Shown one piece after another: positions 27,354 to 39,843 of a stretch of DNA of 64,000 nucleotides (its first letter is position 1; every line of letters starts with the position of its first letter). The notes under the pieces are model-generated. The model saw only the letters and a list, made by a program, of their open reading frames with translations, was not told the DNA's origin and ran no database searches. The DNA lies in assembly GCF_015706575.1 (NCBI RefSeq), contig NW_024037063.1, forward strand, positions 13,516,927 to 13,580,926, written 5' to 3'. A program made the position numbers and the translations under genes. This DNA is from Patiria miniata (lineage: Eukaryota > Echinodermata > Asteroidea > Valvatida > Asterinidae).

Positions 27354-28415
27354 TCATGAGTCGCGGTCTAAAGGTATCTCAACATGGATGGATTTTGACA
27401 AACTATACCTTGGTGGATAGCGGATGAATAGGCCAACAAGCTGACAAATTTGCAAGGCTTCAGACTTGAAACTTTTGGAGTGAGCCCCAGATGTAGGTGC
27501 ATGATGCCCCCAGTTTCGTTTTTGTGCAGTAAGTCCCATAGCAAGGGCTGTCAGCGCCAGCCTACATGGCTCTCATGAGTCGCGGTCTAAAGGTACCTCA
27601 ACATGGATGGATTTTGACAAACTATACCTTGGTGGATAGCGGATGAATAGGCCAACAAGCTGACAAATTGGCAAGGCTTCAGACTTGAAACTTTTGGAGT
27701 GAGCCCCAGATGTAGGTGCATGATGCCCCCAGTTTCGTTTTTGTGCAGTAAGTCCCATAGCAAGGGCTGTCAGCGCCAGCCTACATGGCTCTCATGAGTC
27801 GCGGTCTAAAGGTATCCCAACATGGATGGATTTTGACAAACTATACCTTGGTGGATAGCGGATGAATAGGCCAACAAGCTGACAAATTTGCAAGGCTTCA
27901 GACTTGAAACTTTTGGAGTGAGCCCAAGATGTAGGTGCATGATGCCCCCAGTTTCGTTTTTGTGCAGTAAGTCCCATAGCAAGGGCTGTCAGCGCCAGCC
28001 TACATGGCTCTCATGAGTCGCGGTCTAAAGGTATCTCAACATGGATGGATTTTGACAAACTATACCTTGGTGGATAGCGGATGAATAGGCCAACAAGCTG
28101 ACAAATTTGCAAGGCTTCAGACTTGAAACTTTTGGAGTGAGCCCCAGATGTAGGTGCATGATGCCCCCAGTTTCGTTTTTGTGCAGTAAGTCCCATAGCA
28201 AGGGCTGTCAGCGCCAGCCGACATGGCTCTCATGAGTCGCGGTCTAAAGGTACCTTAACATGGATGGATTTTGACAAACTATACCTTGGTGGATAGCGGA
28301 TGAATAGGCCTACAAGCTGACAAATTTGCAAGGCTTCAGACTTGAAACTTTTGGAGTGAGTCCCAGACGTAGGTGCATGATGCCCCCAGTTTCGTTTTTG
28401 TGCAGTAAGTCCCAT
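27354..28415. repeat. higher-order block, copy 1 (second copy at 32603-33445)
   Basis: Consecutive units here carry private variants: an AATTGGCAAGG unit (27573-27758), then an AGCCCAAGATG plus TATCCCAACATGG unit (27792-27977), then a standard TATCTC unit (28011-28196). The same three variants in the same order occur at 32603-33226, about 5.03 kb (23 units) away. This shows block-wise copying of several units together. Confidence 0.6.
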
Positions 28416-31400
28416 AGCAAGGGCTGTCAGCGCCAGCCGACATGGCTCTCATGAGTCGCGGTCTAAAGGTACCTTAACATGGATGGATTTTGACAAACTA
28501 TACCTTGGTGGATAGCGGATGAATAGGCCAACAAGCTGACAAATTTGCAAGGCTTCAGACTTGAAACTTTTGGAGTGAGCCCCAGATGTAGGTGCATGAT
28601 GCCCCCAGTTTCGTTTTTGTGCAGTAAGTCCCATAGCAAGGGCTGTCAGCGCCAGCCTACATGGCTCTCATGAGTCGCGGTCTAAAGGTACCCAACATGG
28701 ATGGATTTTGACAAACTATACCTTGGTGGATAGCGGATGAATAGGCCAACAAGCTGACAAATTTGCAAGGCTTCAGACTTGAAACTTTTGAGTGAGCCCA
28801 AGATGTAGGTGCATGATGCCCCCAGTTTCGTTTTTGTGCAGTAAGTCCCATAGCAAGGGCTGTCAGCGCCAGCCTACATGGCTCTCATGAGTCGCGGTCT
28901 AAAGGTATCTCAACATGGATGGATTTTGACAAACTATACCTTGGTGGATAGCGGATGAATAGGCCAACAAGCTGACAAATTTGCAAGGCTTCAGACTTGA
29001 AACTTTTGGAGTGAGCCCCAGATGTAGGTGCATGATGCCCCCAGTTTCGTTTTTGTGCAGTAAGTCCCATAGCAAGGGCTGTCAGCGCCAGCCTACATGG
29101 CTCTCATGAGTCGCGGTCTAAAGGTATCTCAACATGGATGGATTTTGACAAACTATACCTTGGTGGATAGCGGATGAATAGGCCAACAAGCTGACAAATT
29201 TGCAAGGCTTCAGACTTGAAACTTTTGGAGTGAGCCCCAGATGTAGGTGCATGATGCCCCCAGTTTCGTTTTTGTGCAGTAAGTCCCATAGCAAGGGCTG
29301 TCAGCGCCAGCCGACATGGCTCTCATGAGTCGCGGTCTAAAGGTACCTTAACATGGATGGATTTTGACAAACTATACCTTGGTGGATAGCGGATGAATAG
29401 GCCTACAAGCTGACAAATTTGCAAGGCTTCAGACTTGAAACTTTTGAGTGAGCCCCAGACGTAGGTGCATGATGCCTACAGTTTCGTTTTTGTGCAGTAA
29501 GTCCCATAGCAAGGGCTGTCAGCGCCAGCCGACATGGCTCTCATGAGTCGCGGTCAAAAGGTACCTTAACATGGATGGATTTTGACAAACTATACCTTGG
29601 TGGATAGCGGATGAATAGGCCTACAAGCTGACAAATTTGCAAGGCTTCAGACTTGAAACTTTTGGAGTGAGTCCCAGACGTAGGTGCATGATGCCCCCAG
29701 TTTCGTTTTTGTGCAGTAAGTCCCATACAAGGGCTGTCAGCGCCAGCCGACATGGCTCTCATGAGTCGCGGTCTAAAGGTACCTTAACATGGATGGATTT
29801 TGACAAACTATACCTTGGTGGATAGCGGATGAATAGGCCTACAAGCTGACAAATTTGCAAGGCTTCAGACTTGAAACTTTTGGAGTGAGCCCCAGACGTA
29901 GGTGCATGATGCCCCCAGTTTCGTTTTTGTGCAGTAAGTCCCATAGCAAGGGCTGTCAGCGCCAGCCGACATGGCTCTCATGAGTCGCGGTCTAAAGGTA
30001 CCTTAACATGGATGGATTTTGACAAACTATACCTTGGTGGATAGCGGATGAATAGGCCAACAAGCTGACAAATTTGCAAGGCTTCAGACTTGAAACTTTT
30101 GGAGTGAGCCCCAGATGTAGGTGCATGATGCCCCCAGTTTCGTTTTTGTGCAGTAAGTCCCATAGCAAGGGCTGTCAGCGCCAGCCTACATGGCTCTCAT
30201 GAGTCGCGGTCTAAAGGTATCTCAACATGGATGGATTTTGACAAACTATACCTTGGTGGATAGCGGATGAATAGGCCAACAAGCTGACAAATTTGAAAGG
30301 CTTCAGACTTGAAACTTTTGGAGTGAGCCCCAGATGTAGGTGCATGATGCCCCCAGTTTCGTTTTTGTGCAGTAAGTCCCATAGCAAGGGCTGTCAGCGC
30401 CAGCCTACATGGCTCTCATGAGTCGCGGTCTAAAGGTACCTCAACATGGATGGATTTTGACAAACTATACCTTGGTGGATAGCGGATGAATAGGCCAACA
30501 AGCTGACAAATTTGCAAGGCTTCAGACTTGAAACTTTTGGAGTGAGCCCCAGATGTAGGTGCATGATGCCCCCAGTTTCGTTTTTGTGCAGTAAGTCCCA
30601 TAGCAAGGGCTGTCAGCGCCAGCCTACATGGCTCTCATGAGTCGCGGTCTAAAGGTATCTCAACATGGATGGATTTTGACAAACTATACCTTGGTGGATA
30701 GCGGATGAATAGGCCAACACGCTGACAAATTTGCAAGGCTTCAGACTTGAAACTTTTTGAGTGAGCCTCAGATGTAGGTGCATGATGCCCCCAGTTTCGT
30801 TTTTGTGCAGTAAGTCCCATAGCAAGGGCTGTCAGCGCCAGCCTACATGGCTCTCATGAGTCGCGGTCTAAAGGTATCTCAACATAATGGATTTTGACAA
30901 ACTATACCTTGGTAGATAGCGGATGAATAGGCCAACAAGCTGACAAATTTGCAAGGCTTCAGACTTGAAACTTTTGGAGTGAGCCCCAGATGTAGGTGCA
31001 TGATGCCCCCAGTTTCGTTTTTGTGCAGTAAGTCCCATAGCAAGGGCTGTCAGCGCCAGCCTACATGGCTCTCATGAGTCGCGGTCTAAAGGTACCTCAA
31101 CATGGATGGATTTTGACAAACTATACCTTGGTGGATAGCGGATGAATAGGCCAACAAGCTGACAAATTTGCAAGGCTTCAGACTTGAAACTTTTGGAGTG
31201 AGCCCCAGATGTAGGTGCATGATGCCCCCAGTTTCGTTTTTGTGCAGTAAGTCCCATAGCAGGGCTGTCAGCGCCAGCCTACATGGCTCTCATGAGTCGC
31301 GGTCTAAAGGTACCTCAACATGGATGGATTTTGACAAACTATACCTTGGTGGATAGCGGATGAATAGGCCAACAAGCTGACAAATTTGCAAGGCTTCAGA

Positions 31401-34098
31401 CTTGAAACTTTTGGAGTGAGCCCCAGATGTAGGTGCATGATGCCCCCAGTTTCGTTTTTGTGCAGTAAGTCCAATAGCAAGGGCTGTCAGCGCCAGCCTA
31501 CATGGCTCTCATGAGTCGCGGTCTAAAGGTACCTCAACATGGATGGATTTTGACAAACTATACCTTGGTGGATAGCGGATGAATAGGCCAACAAGCTGAC
31601 AAATTTGCAAGGCTTCAGACTTGAAACTTTTGGAGGGAGCCCCAGATGTAGGTGCATGATGCCCCCAGTTTCGTTTTTGGGCAGTAAGTCCCATAGCAAG
31701 GGCTGTCAGCGCCAGCCTACATGGCTCTCATGAGTCGCGGTCTAAAGGTATCTCAACATGGATGGATTTTGACAAACTATACCTTGGTGGATAGCGGATG
31801 AATAGGCCAACAAGCTGACAAATTTGCAAGGCTTCAGACTTGAAACTTTTGGAGTGAGCCCCAGATGTAGGTGCATGATGCCCCCAGTTTCGTTTTTGTG
31901 CAGTAAGTCCCATAGCAAGGGCTGTCAGCGCCAGCCTACATGGCTCTCATGAGTCGCGGTCTAAAGGTACCTCAACATGGATGGATTTTGACAAACTATA
32001 CCTTGGTGGATAGCGGATGAATAGGCCAACAAGCTGACAAATTGCAAGGCTTCAGACTTGAAACTTTTGGAGTGAGCCCCAGATGTAGGTGCATGATGCC
32101 CCCAGTTTCGTTTTTGTGCAGTAAGTCCCATAGCAAGGGCTGTCAGCGCAGCCTACATGGCTCTCATGAGTCGCGGGCTAAAGGTACCTCAACATGGATG
32201 GATTTAGACAAACTATACCTTGTTGGATAGCGGATGAATAGGCCAACAAGCTGACAAATTTGCAAGGCTTAAGACTTGAAACTTTTGGAGTTAGTCCCAG
32301 ACGTAGGTGCATGATGCCCACGGTTTCGTTTTTGTGCAGTAAGTCCCATAGCAAGGGCTGTCAGCGCCAGCCTACATGGCTCTCATGAGTCGCGGTCTAA
32401 AGGTACCTCAACATGGATGGATTTTGAACAAACTATGCCTTGGTGGATAGCGGATGAATAGGCCTACAAGCTGACAAATTTGCAAGGCTTAAGACTTGAA
32501 ACTTTTGGAGTGAGTCCCAGACGTAGGTGCATGATGCCCACGGTTTCGTTTTTGTGCAGTAAGTCCCATAGCAAGGGCTGTCAGCGCCAGCCGACATGGC
32601 TCTCATGAGTCGCGGTCTAAAGGTACCTTCACATGGATGGATTTTGACAAACTATACCTTGGTGGATAGCGGATGAATAGGCCAACAAGCTGACAAATTG
32701 GCAAGGCTTCAGACTTGAAACTTTTGGAGTGAGCCCCAGATGTAGGTGCATGATGCCCCCAGTTTCGTTTTTGTGCAGTAAGTCCCATAGCAGGGGCTGT
32801 CAGCGCCAGCCTACATGGCTCTCATGAGTCGCGGTCTAAAGGTATCCCAACATGGATGGATTTTGACAAACTATACCTTGGTGGATAGCGGATGAATAGG
32901 CCAACAAGCTGACAAATTTGCAAGGCTTCAGACTTGAAACTTCTTGAGTGAGCCCAAGATGTAGGTGCATGATGCCCCCAGTTTCGTTTTTGTGCAGTAA
33001 GTCCCATAGCAAGGGCTGTCAGCGCCAGCCTACATGGCTCTCATGAGTCGCGGTCTAAAGGTATCTCAACATGGATGGATTTTGACAAACTATACCTTGG
33101 TGGATAGCGGATGAATAGGCCAACAAGCTGACAAATTTGCAAGGCTTCAGACTTGAAACTTTTGGAGTGAGCCCCAGATGTAGGTGCATGATGCCCCCAG
33201 TTTCGTTTTTGTGCAGTAAGTCCCATAGCAAGGGCTGTCAGCGCCAGCCTACATGGCTCTCATGAGTCGCGGTCTAAAGGTATCTCAACATGGATGGATT
33301 TTGACAAACTATACCTTGGTGGATAGCGGATGAATAGGCCAACTAGCTGACAAATTTGCAAGGCTTCAGATTCGAAACTTTTGGAGTGAGCCCCAGATGT
33401 AGGTGCATGATGCCCCCAGTTTCGTTTTTGTGCAGTAAGTCCCATAGCAAGGGCTGTCAGCGCCAGCCGACATGGCTCTCATGAGTCTCGGTCTAAAGGT
33501 ACCTTAACATGGATGGATTGTAACAAACTATACCTTGGTGGATAGCAGATGAATAGGCCTACAAGCTGACAAATTTGCAAGGCTTAAGACTTGAAACTTT
33601 TGGAGTGAGTCCCAGACGTAGGTGCATGATGCCCACGGTTTCGTTTTTGTGCAGTAAGTCCCATAGCAAGGGCTGTCAGCGCCAGCCGACATGGCTCTCA
33701 TGAGTCGCGGTCTAAAGGTACCTTAACATGGATGGATTTTGACAAACTATACCTTGGTGGATAGCGGATGCATAGGCCTACAAGCTGACAAATTTGCAAG
33801 GCTTCAGACTTGAAATTGTTTGAGTGAGTCCCAGACGTAGGTGCATGATGCCTACAGTTTCGTTTTTGTGCAGTAAGTCCCATAGCAAGGGCTGTCAGCG
33901 CCAGCCGACATGGCTCTCATGAGTCGCGGTCAAAAGCTACCTTAACATGGATGGATTTTAACAAACTATCCCTTGGTGGATAGCGGATGAATATAGGCCT
34001 ACAAGCTGACAAATTTGCAAGGCTTCAGACTTGAAACTTTTGGAGTGAGTCCCAGACGTAGGTGCATGATGCCCACAGTTTCGTTTTTGTGCAGTAAG

Positions 34099-34127
34099 TC
34101 TGGCGCTGACAAGGGCTGTCAGCGCCA
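34099..34127. repeat. 11-bp inverted duplication inside one satellite copy
   Basis: In this one copy the usual CCCATAG is replaced by TGGCGCTGACA (34101-34111), the exact reverse complement of TGTCAGCGCCA at 34117-34127, five bases downstream. Every other copy I looked at has the normal sequence. This is the signature of a template-switch mutation in a single unit. Confidence 0.85.
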
Positions 34128-34140
34128 GCCGACATGGCTC

Positions 34141-35235
34141 TCATGAGTCGCGGTCTAAAGGTACCTTAACATGGATGGATTTTGACAAACTATACCTTGG
34201 TGGATAGCGGATGAATAGGCCTACAAGCTGACAAATTTCCAAGGCTTCAGACTTGAAACTTTTGGAGTGAGCACCAGACGTAGGTGCATGATGCCCCCAG
34301 TTTCGTTTTTGTGCAGTAAGTCCCATAGCAAGGGCTGTCAGCGCCAGCCGACATGGCTCTCATGAGTCGCGGTCTAAAGGTACCTTAACATGGATGGATT
34401 TTGACAAACTATACCTTGGTGGATAGCAAATGAATAGGCCTACAAGCTGACAAATTTGCAAGGCTTAAGACCTGAAACTTTTGGAGTGAGTCTCAGACGT
34501 AGGTGCATGATACCCCTAGTTTCGTTTTTGTGCAGTAAGTCCCATAGCAAGGGCTGTCAGCGCCAGCCGACATGGCTCTCATGAGTCGCGGTCTAAAGGT
34601 ACCTTAACATTGATCGATTTTGACAAACTATACCTTGGTGGATAGCGGATGAATAGGCCTACAAGCTGACAAATTTGCAAGGCTTCAGACGTGCAACTTT
34701 TGGAGTGAGCCTCAGAGGTAGGTGCATGATGCCCCCAGTTTCGTTTTTCTGCAGTAAGTGCAATAGCAAGGGCTGTCAGCGCCAGCCGACATGGCTCTCA
34801 TGAGTCGCGGTCTAAAGGTACCTTAACATGGATGGATTTTGACAAACTATACCTTGGTGGATAGCGGATGAATAGGCCTACAAGCTGACAAATTTCCAAG
34901 GCTTCAGACTTGAAACTTTTGGAGTGAGCACCAGACGTAGGTGCATGATGCCCCCAGTTTCGTTTTTGTGCAGTAAGTCCCATAGCAAGGGCTGTCAGCG
35001 CCAGCCGACATGGCTCTCATGAGTCGCGGTCTAAAGGTACCTTAACATGGATGGATTTTGACAAACTATACCTTGGTGGATAGCAAATGAATAGGCCTAC
35101 AAGCTGACAAATTTGCAAGGCTTAAGACCTGAAACTTTTGGAGTGAGTCTCAGACGTAGGTGCATGATACCCCTAGTTTCGTTTTTGTGCAGTAAGTCCC
35201 ATAGCAAGGGCTTTCAGCGCCAGCCGACATGGCTC
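34141..35235. repeat. 657-bp (3-unit) higher-order repeat
   Basis: The unit with TTTCCAAGG and GAGCACCAGACG at 34141-34326 recurs at 34798-34983, exactly 657 bp later. It is followed both times by the unit with ATAGCAAATG, AAGACCTG and ATACCCCTAG. A third variant unit (GACGTGCAAC, TTTTTCTGCAG) at about 34580-34780 returns again near 35779. Confidence 0.7.
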
Positions 35236-38200
35236 TCATGAGTCGCGGTCTAAAGGTACCTTAACATAGATGGATTTTAACAAACTATAGCTTGTTGGAT
35301 AGCGGATGAATAGGCCTACAAGCTGACAAATTTGCAAGGCTTCAGACTTCAAACTTTTGGAGTGACTCCCAGACGTAAGTGCATGATGCCCACAGTTTCG
35401 TTTTTGTGCAGTAAGTCCCATAGCAAGGGCTGTCTGCGCCAGCCGACATGGCTCTCATGAGTCTCGGCTAAAGGTACCTTAGCTTGGATGGATTTTAAAA
35501 CCTATACCTTGTTTGAGAGCAGATGAATAGGCCTACAAGTTGACAAATTTGCAAGGCTTAAGACTTGAAACTTTTGGAGTGAGTCCCAGACGTAGGTGCA
35601 GGATGCCCACGTTTCGTTTTTGTGCAGTATGTCCCATAGCAAGGGCTGTCAGCGCCAGCCTACATGGCTCTGATGAGTCGCGGTCTAAAGGAACCTCAAC
35701 ATAGATGGATTTTGACAAACTATACCTTGGTGGATAGCGGATGAATAGGCCTACAAGCTGACAAATTTGCAAGGCTTCAGACGTGCAACTTTTGGAGTGA
35801 GCCTCAGAGGTAGGTGCATGATGCCCCCAGTTTCGTTTTTCTGCAGTAAGTGCAATAGCAAGGGCTGTCAGCGCCAGCCGACATGGCTCTCATGAGTCGC
35901 GGTCTAAAGGTACCTTAACATGGATGGATTTTGAAAAACTATACCTTGGTGGATAGCGGATGAATATAGGCCTACAAGCTGACAAATTTGCAAGGCTTCA
36001 GACTTGAAACTTTTGGAGTGAGTCCCAGACGTAGGTTCATGATGCCCACAGTTTCGTTTTTGTGCAGTAAGTACCATAGCAAGGGCTGTCAGCGCCAGCC
36101 GACATGGCTCTCATGAGTCGCGGTCTAAAGCTACCTTAACATGGATGGATTTTAACAAACTATCCCTTGGTGGATAGCGGATGAATATAGGCCTACAAGC
36201 TGACAAATTTGCAAGGCTTCAGACTTGAAACTTTTGGAGTGAGTCCCAGACGAAGGTGCATGATGCCCACAGTTTCGTTTTTGTGCAGTAAGTCCCATAG
36301 CAAGGGCTGTCTGCGCCTACCGACATGGCTCTCATGAGTCGCGGTCTAAAGGTACCTTAACATGGATGGATTTTGACAAACTATACCTTGGTGGATAGCG
36401 GATGAATAGGCCTACAAGCTGACAAATTTGCAAGGCTTCAGACTTGAAACTTTTGGAGTGAGCACCAGACGTAGGTGCATGGTGCCCCCAGTTTCGTTTT
36501 TGTGCAGTAAGTCCCATAGCAAGGGCTGTCAGCGCCAGCCGACATGGCTCTCATGAGTCGCGGTCTAAAGGTACCTTAACATGGATGGATGTTGACAAAC
36601 TATACCTTGGTGGATAGCGAATGAATAGGCCTACAAGCTGACAAATTTGCAAGGCTTCAGACTTGAAACTTTTGGAGTGAGTCCCAGACGTAGGTGCATG
36701 ATGCCCCCAGTTTCGTTTTTGTGCAGTAAGTCCCATAGCAAGGGCTGTCAGCGCCAGCCGACATGGCTCTCATGAGTCGCGGTCTAAGGGTACCTTAACA
36801 TAGATGGATTTTAACAAACTATAGCTTGTTGGATAGTGGATGAATAGACCTACAAGCTGACAAATTTGCAAGGCTTCAGACTTGAAACTTTTGGAGTGAG
36901 TCCCAGACGTAAGTGCATGATGCCCACAGTTTCGTTTTTGTGCAGTAAGTCCCATAGCAAGGGCTGTCAGCGCCAGCCGACATGGCTCTCATGAGTCTCG
37001 GTCTAAAGGTACCTTAACATGGATGGATTTTAACAAACTATACCTTGGTGGATAGCAGATGAATAGGCCTACAAGCTGACAAATTTGCAAGGCTTAAGAC
37101 TTGAAACTTTTGGAGTTAGTCCCAGACGTAGGTGCATGATGCCCACGGTTTCGTTTTTGTGCAGTAAGTCCAATAGCAAGGGTTGTCAGCGCCAGCCGTC
37201 ATGGCTCTCATGAGTCGCGGTCTAAAGGTACCTTAACATAGATGGATTTTGAAAAACTATACCTTGGTGGATAGCGAATGAATAGGCCTACAAGCTGACA
37301 AATTTGCAAGGCTTCAGACTTGAAACTTTTGGAGTGACTCCCAGACGTAAGTGCATGATGCCCACAGTTTCGTTTTTGTGCAGTAAGTCCCATAGCAAGG
37401 GCTGGCAGCGCCAGCCGACATGGCTCTCATGAGTCTCGGCTAAAGGTACCTTAGCTTGGATGGATTTAAAAACCTATACCTTGTTTGAGAGCAGATGAAT
37501 AGGCCTACAAGTTGACAAATTTCCAAGGCTTAAGACTTGAAACTTTCGGAGTTAGTCCCAGACGTAGGTGCATGATGCCCACGGTTTCGTTTTTGTGCAG
37601 TAAGTCCCATAGCAAGGGTTGTCAGCGCCAGCCGACATGGCTCTCATGAGTCGCGGTCTAAAGGAACCTTAACATTGATGGATTTTGACAAACTATACCT
37701 TGGTGGATAGCGGATGAATAGGCCTACAAGCTGACAAATTTGCAAGGCTCCAGACGTGCAACTTTTGGAGTGAGCCTCAGAGGTAGGTGCATGATGCCCC
37801 CAGTTTCGTTTTTGTGCAGTAAGTCCCATAGCAAGGGCTGTCAGCGCCAGCCGACATGGCTCTCATGAGTCGCGGTCTAAAGGTACCTTAACATAGATGG
37901 ATTTTAACAAACTATAGCTTGTTGGATAGCGGATGAATAGGCCTACAAGCTGACAAATTTGCAAGGCTTCAGACTTGAAATTTTTGGAGTGAGTCCCAGA
38001 CGTAAGTGCATGATGCCCACAGTTTCGTTTTCGTGCAGTAAGTCCCATAGCAAGGGCTGTCAGCGCCAGCCGACATGGCTCTCATGAGCCGCGGTCTAAA
38101 GGTACCTTAACATGGATGGATGTTGACAAACTATACCTTGGTGGATAGCGGATGAATAGGCCTACAAGCTGACAAATTTGCAAGGCTTCAGACTTGAAAC

Positions 38201-39242
38201 TTTTGGAGTGAGTCCCAGACGTAGGTGCATGATGCCCCCAGTTTCGTTTTTGTGCAGTAAGTCCCATAGAAAGGGCTGTCAGGGCCAGCCGACATGGCTC
38301 TCATGAGTCGCGGTCTAAGGGTACCTTAACATAGATGGATTTTAACAAACTATAGCTTGTTGGATAGTGGATGAATAGACCTACAAGCTGACAAATTTGC
38401 AAGGCTTCAGACTTGAAACTTTTGGAGTGAGTCCCAGACGTAAGTGCATGATGCCCACAGTTTCGTTTTTGTGCAGTAAGTCCCATAGCAAGGGCTGTCA
38501 GCGCCAGCCTACATGGCTCTCATGAGTCGCGGTCTAAAGGTACCTCAACATGGATGGATTTTGACAAACTATACCTTGGTGGATAGCGGATGAATAGGCC
38601 TACAAGCTGACAAATTTGCAAGGATTCAGACTTGAAACTTTTGGAGTGAACCCCAGACGTAGGTGCATGATGCGCCCAGTTTCGTTTTTGTGCAGTAAGT
38701 CCCATAGCAAGGGCTGTCAGCGCCAGCCGACATGGCTCTCATGAGTCGCTGTATAACGGTACCTTAACATAGATGGATTTTGACAAACTATACCTTGTTG
38801 GATAGCGAATGAATAGGCCTACAAGCTGGCAAATTTGCAAGGCTTTAGACTTGAAACTTTTGGAGTGAGCCGTAGAAGTAGGTACATGATGCCCCCAGTT
38901 TCGTTTTTGTGCGGTAAGTCCCATAGCAATGGCTGTCAGCGCCAGCCGACATGGCTATCATGTGTCGCGGTCTAAAGCTACCTTAACATGGATGAATTTT
39001 GACAAACTATAGCTTGTTGGATAGCGGATGAATAGGCCAACAAGCTCACAAATCGGCAAGGCTTCAGACCTGAAACTTTTGGAGTGAGCCCCAGACGTAG
39101 GTGCATGATGCCCCCAGTTTTGTTTTTGTGCAGTAAATCCCAAAGCAAGGGCTGTGAGCTCCAGCTGATATGGCTCTCATGTGTCGCGGTCTAAAGGTAC
39201 CTTAACTTAAATGGATTTTGACAAACTATAGCTTGTTGGATA

Positions 39243-39843
39243 AACCATGTACAAAACCATCTCAAACGCCACAGGTCGATTTTGCCTGTACATGCAATAA
39301 AACATGTAAAAAAACCATCTCAAACGCCACAGGTCGATGAGCCTGAACATGCCTAAACCATGCCTAAAACCATCTCAAACTCCACAGGTCGATTTTGCCT
39401 GTACATGCATATATAAACCATGTACAAAAACCATCTCAAACGCCACAGGCCGATCGATTTTGCATACATTAAAAACATGTACCAAAAAACATCTCAAACT
39501 TGAACGCCACAGGTCGATGAGCCTGAACATGCATATAAACCATGTACAAAAACCATCTCAAACGCCACAGGTCGATTAATAAACCATGTACAAAAACCAT
39601 CTCAAGGCGCCACAGGTCGATGCACTCATGCAGATTTATTCCGCGGCCAGTGCCAAACACAGGTCGACTTATTCGTTATAACTCCACAGAAATACATGAA
39701 AAAGATTCAGGAACAATAAACCACTGAAGAAGGACCGGGTCCGAACGCTTGAGAATTATTTTGGTAAGCACTACTTTGCCGGAAATTTTCTATACCTCCA
39801 TATAACTTGCATGAAATATTGATAATAATTTATGCACTTAATT
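39243..39843. repeat. array-edge block captured inside the satellite array (copy 1)
   Basis: Non-satellite sequence that interrupts the array. Its first 400 bp contain eight or more copies of a minisatellite phrase (CCATCTCAAACGCCACAGG then TCGAT) spaced 35-65 bp apart. The rest is non-repetitive and ends at TATGCACTTAATT. The same block occurs at 45438-46093, where it lies between the end of the array and unique flanking DNA. The left junction with satellite (GCTTGTTGGATA then AACCATG) is identical in both. The right junction here jumps back into satellite with a short repeat of CCCATAG. Short frames across it are repeat translations. Confidence 0.9.

Larger units (their letters stand above)
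12999..39242. repeat. 219-bp satellite array, main block (about 120 copies)
   Basis: Head-to-tail copies of a 219-bp unit, seen as the same phrases (GCGGTCTAAAGGTAC, ACAAACTATACCTTGG, GGAGTGAGCCCCAG, AGGGCTGTCAGCGCCAG) recurring every 219 bp. Two main versions exist. Type A (CCTCAACATGG, GGCCAACAAG, CCCAGATGTAGG, CAGCCTACATGG) fills about 13.0-28.2 kb and is nearly uniform. Type B (CCTTAACATGG, GGCCTACAAG, CCCAGACGTAGG, CAGCCGACATGG) dominates after about 33.5 kb and is more varied. The stretch 28.2-33.5 kb alternates between them. On the minus strand most copies keep a 61-codon frame beginning MGLTAQKRNWG and ending LDRDS. No transposase, rRNA, tRNA or histone sequence lies in the unit. The role is unknown; centromeric, pericentromeric or subtelomeric heterochromatin are the usual settings for such arrays. 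Confidence 0.97.
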
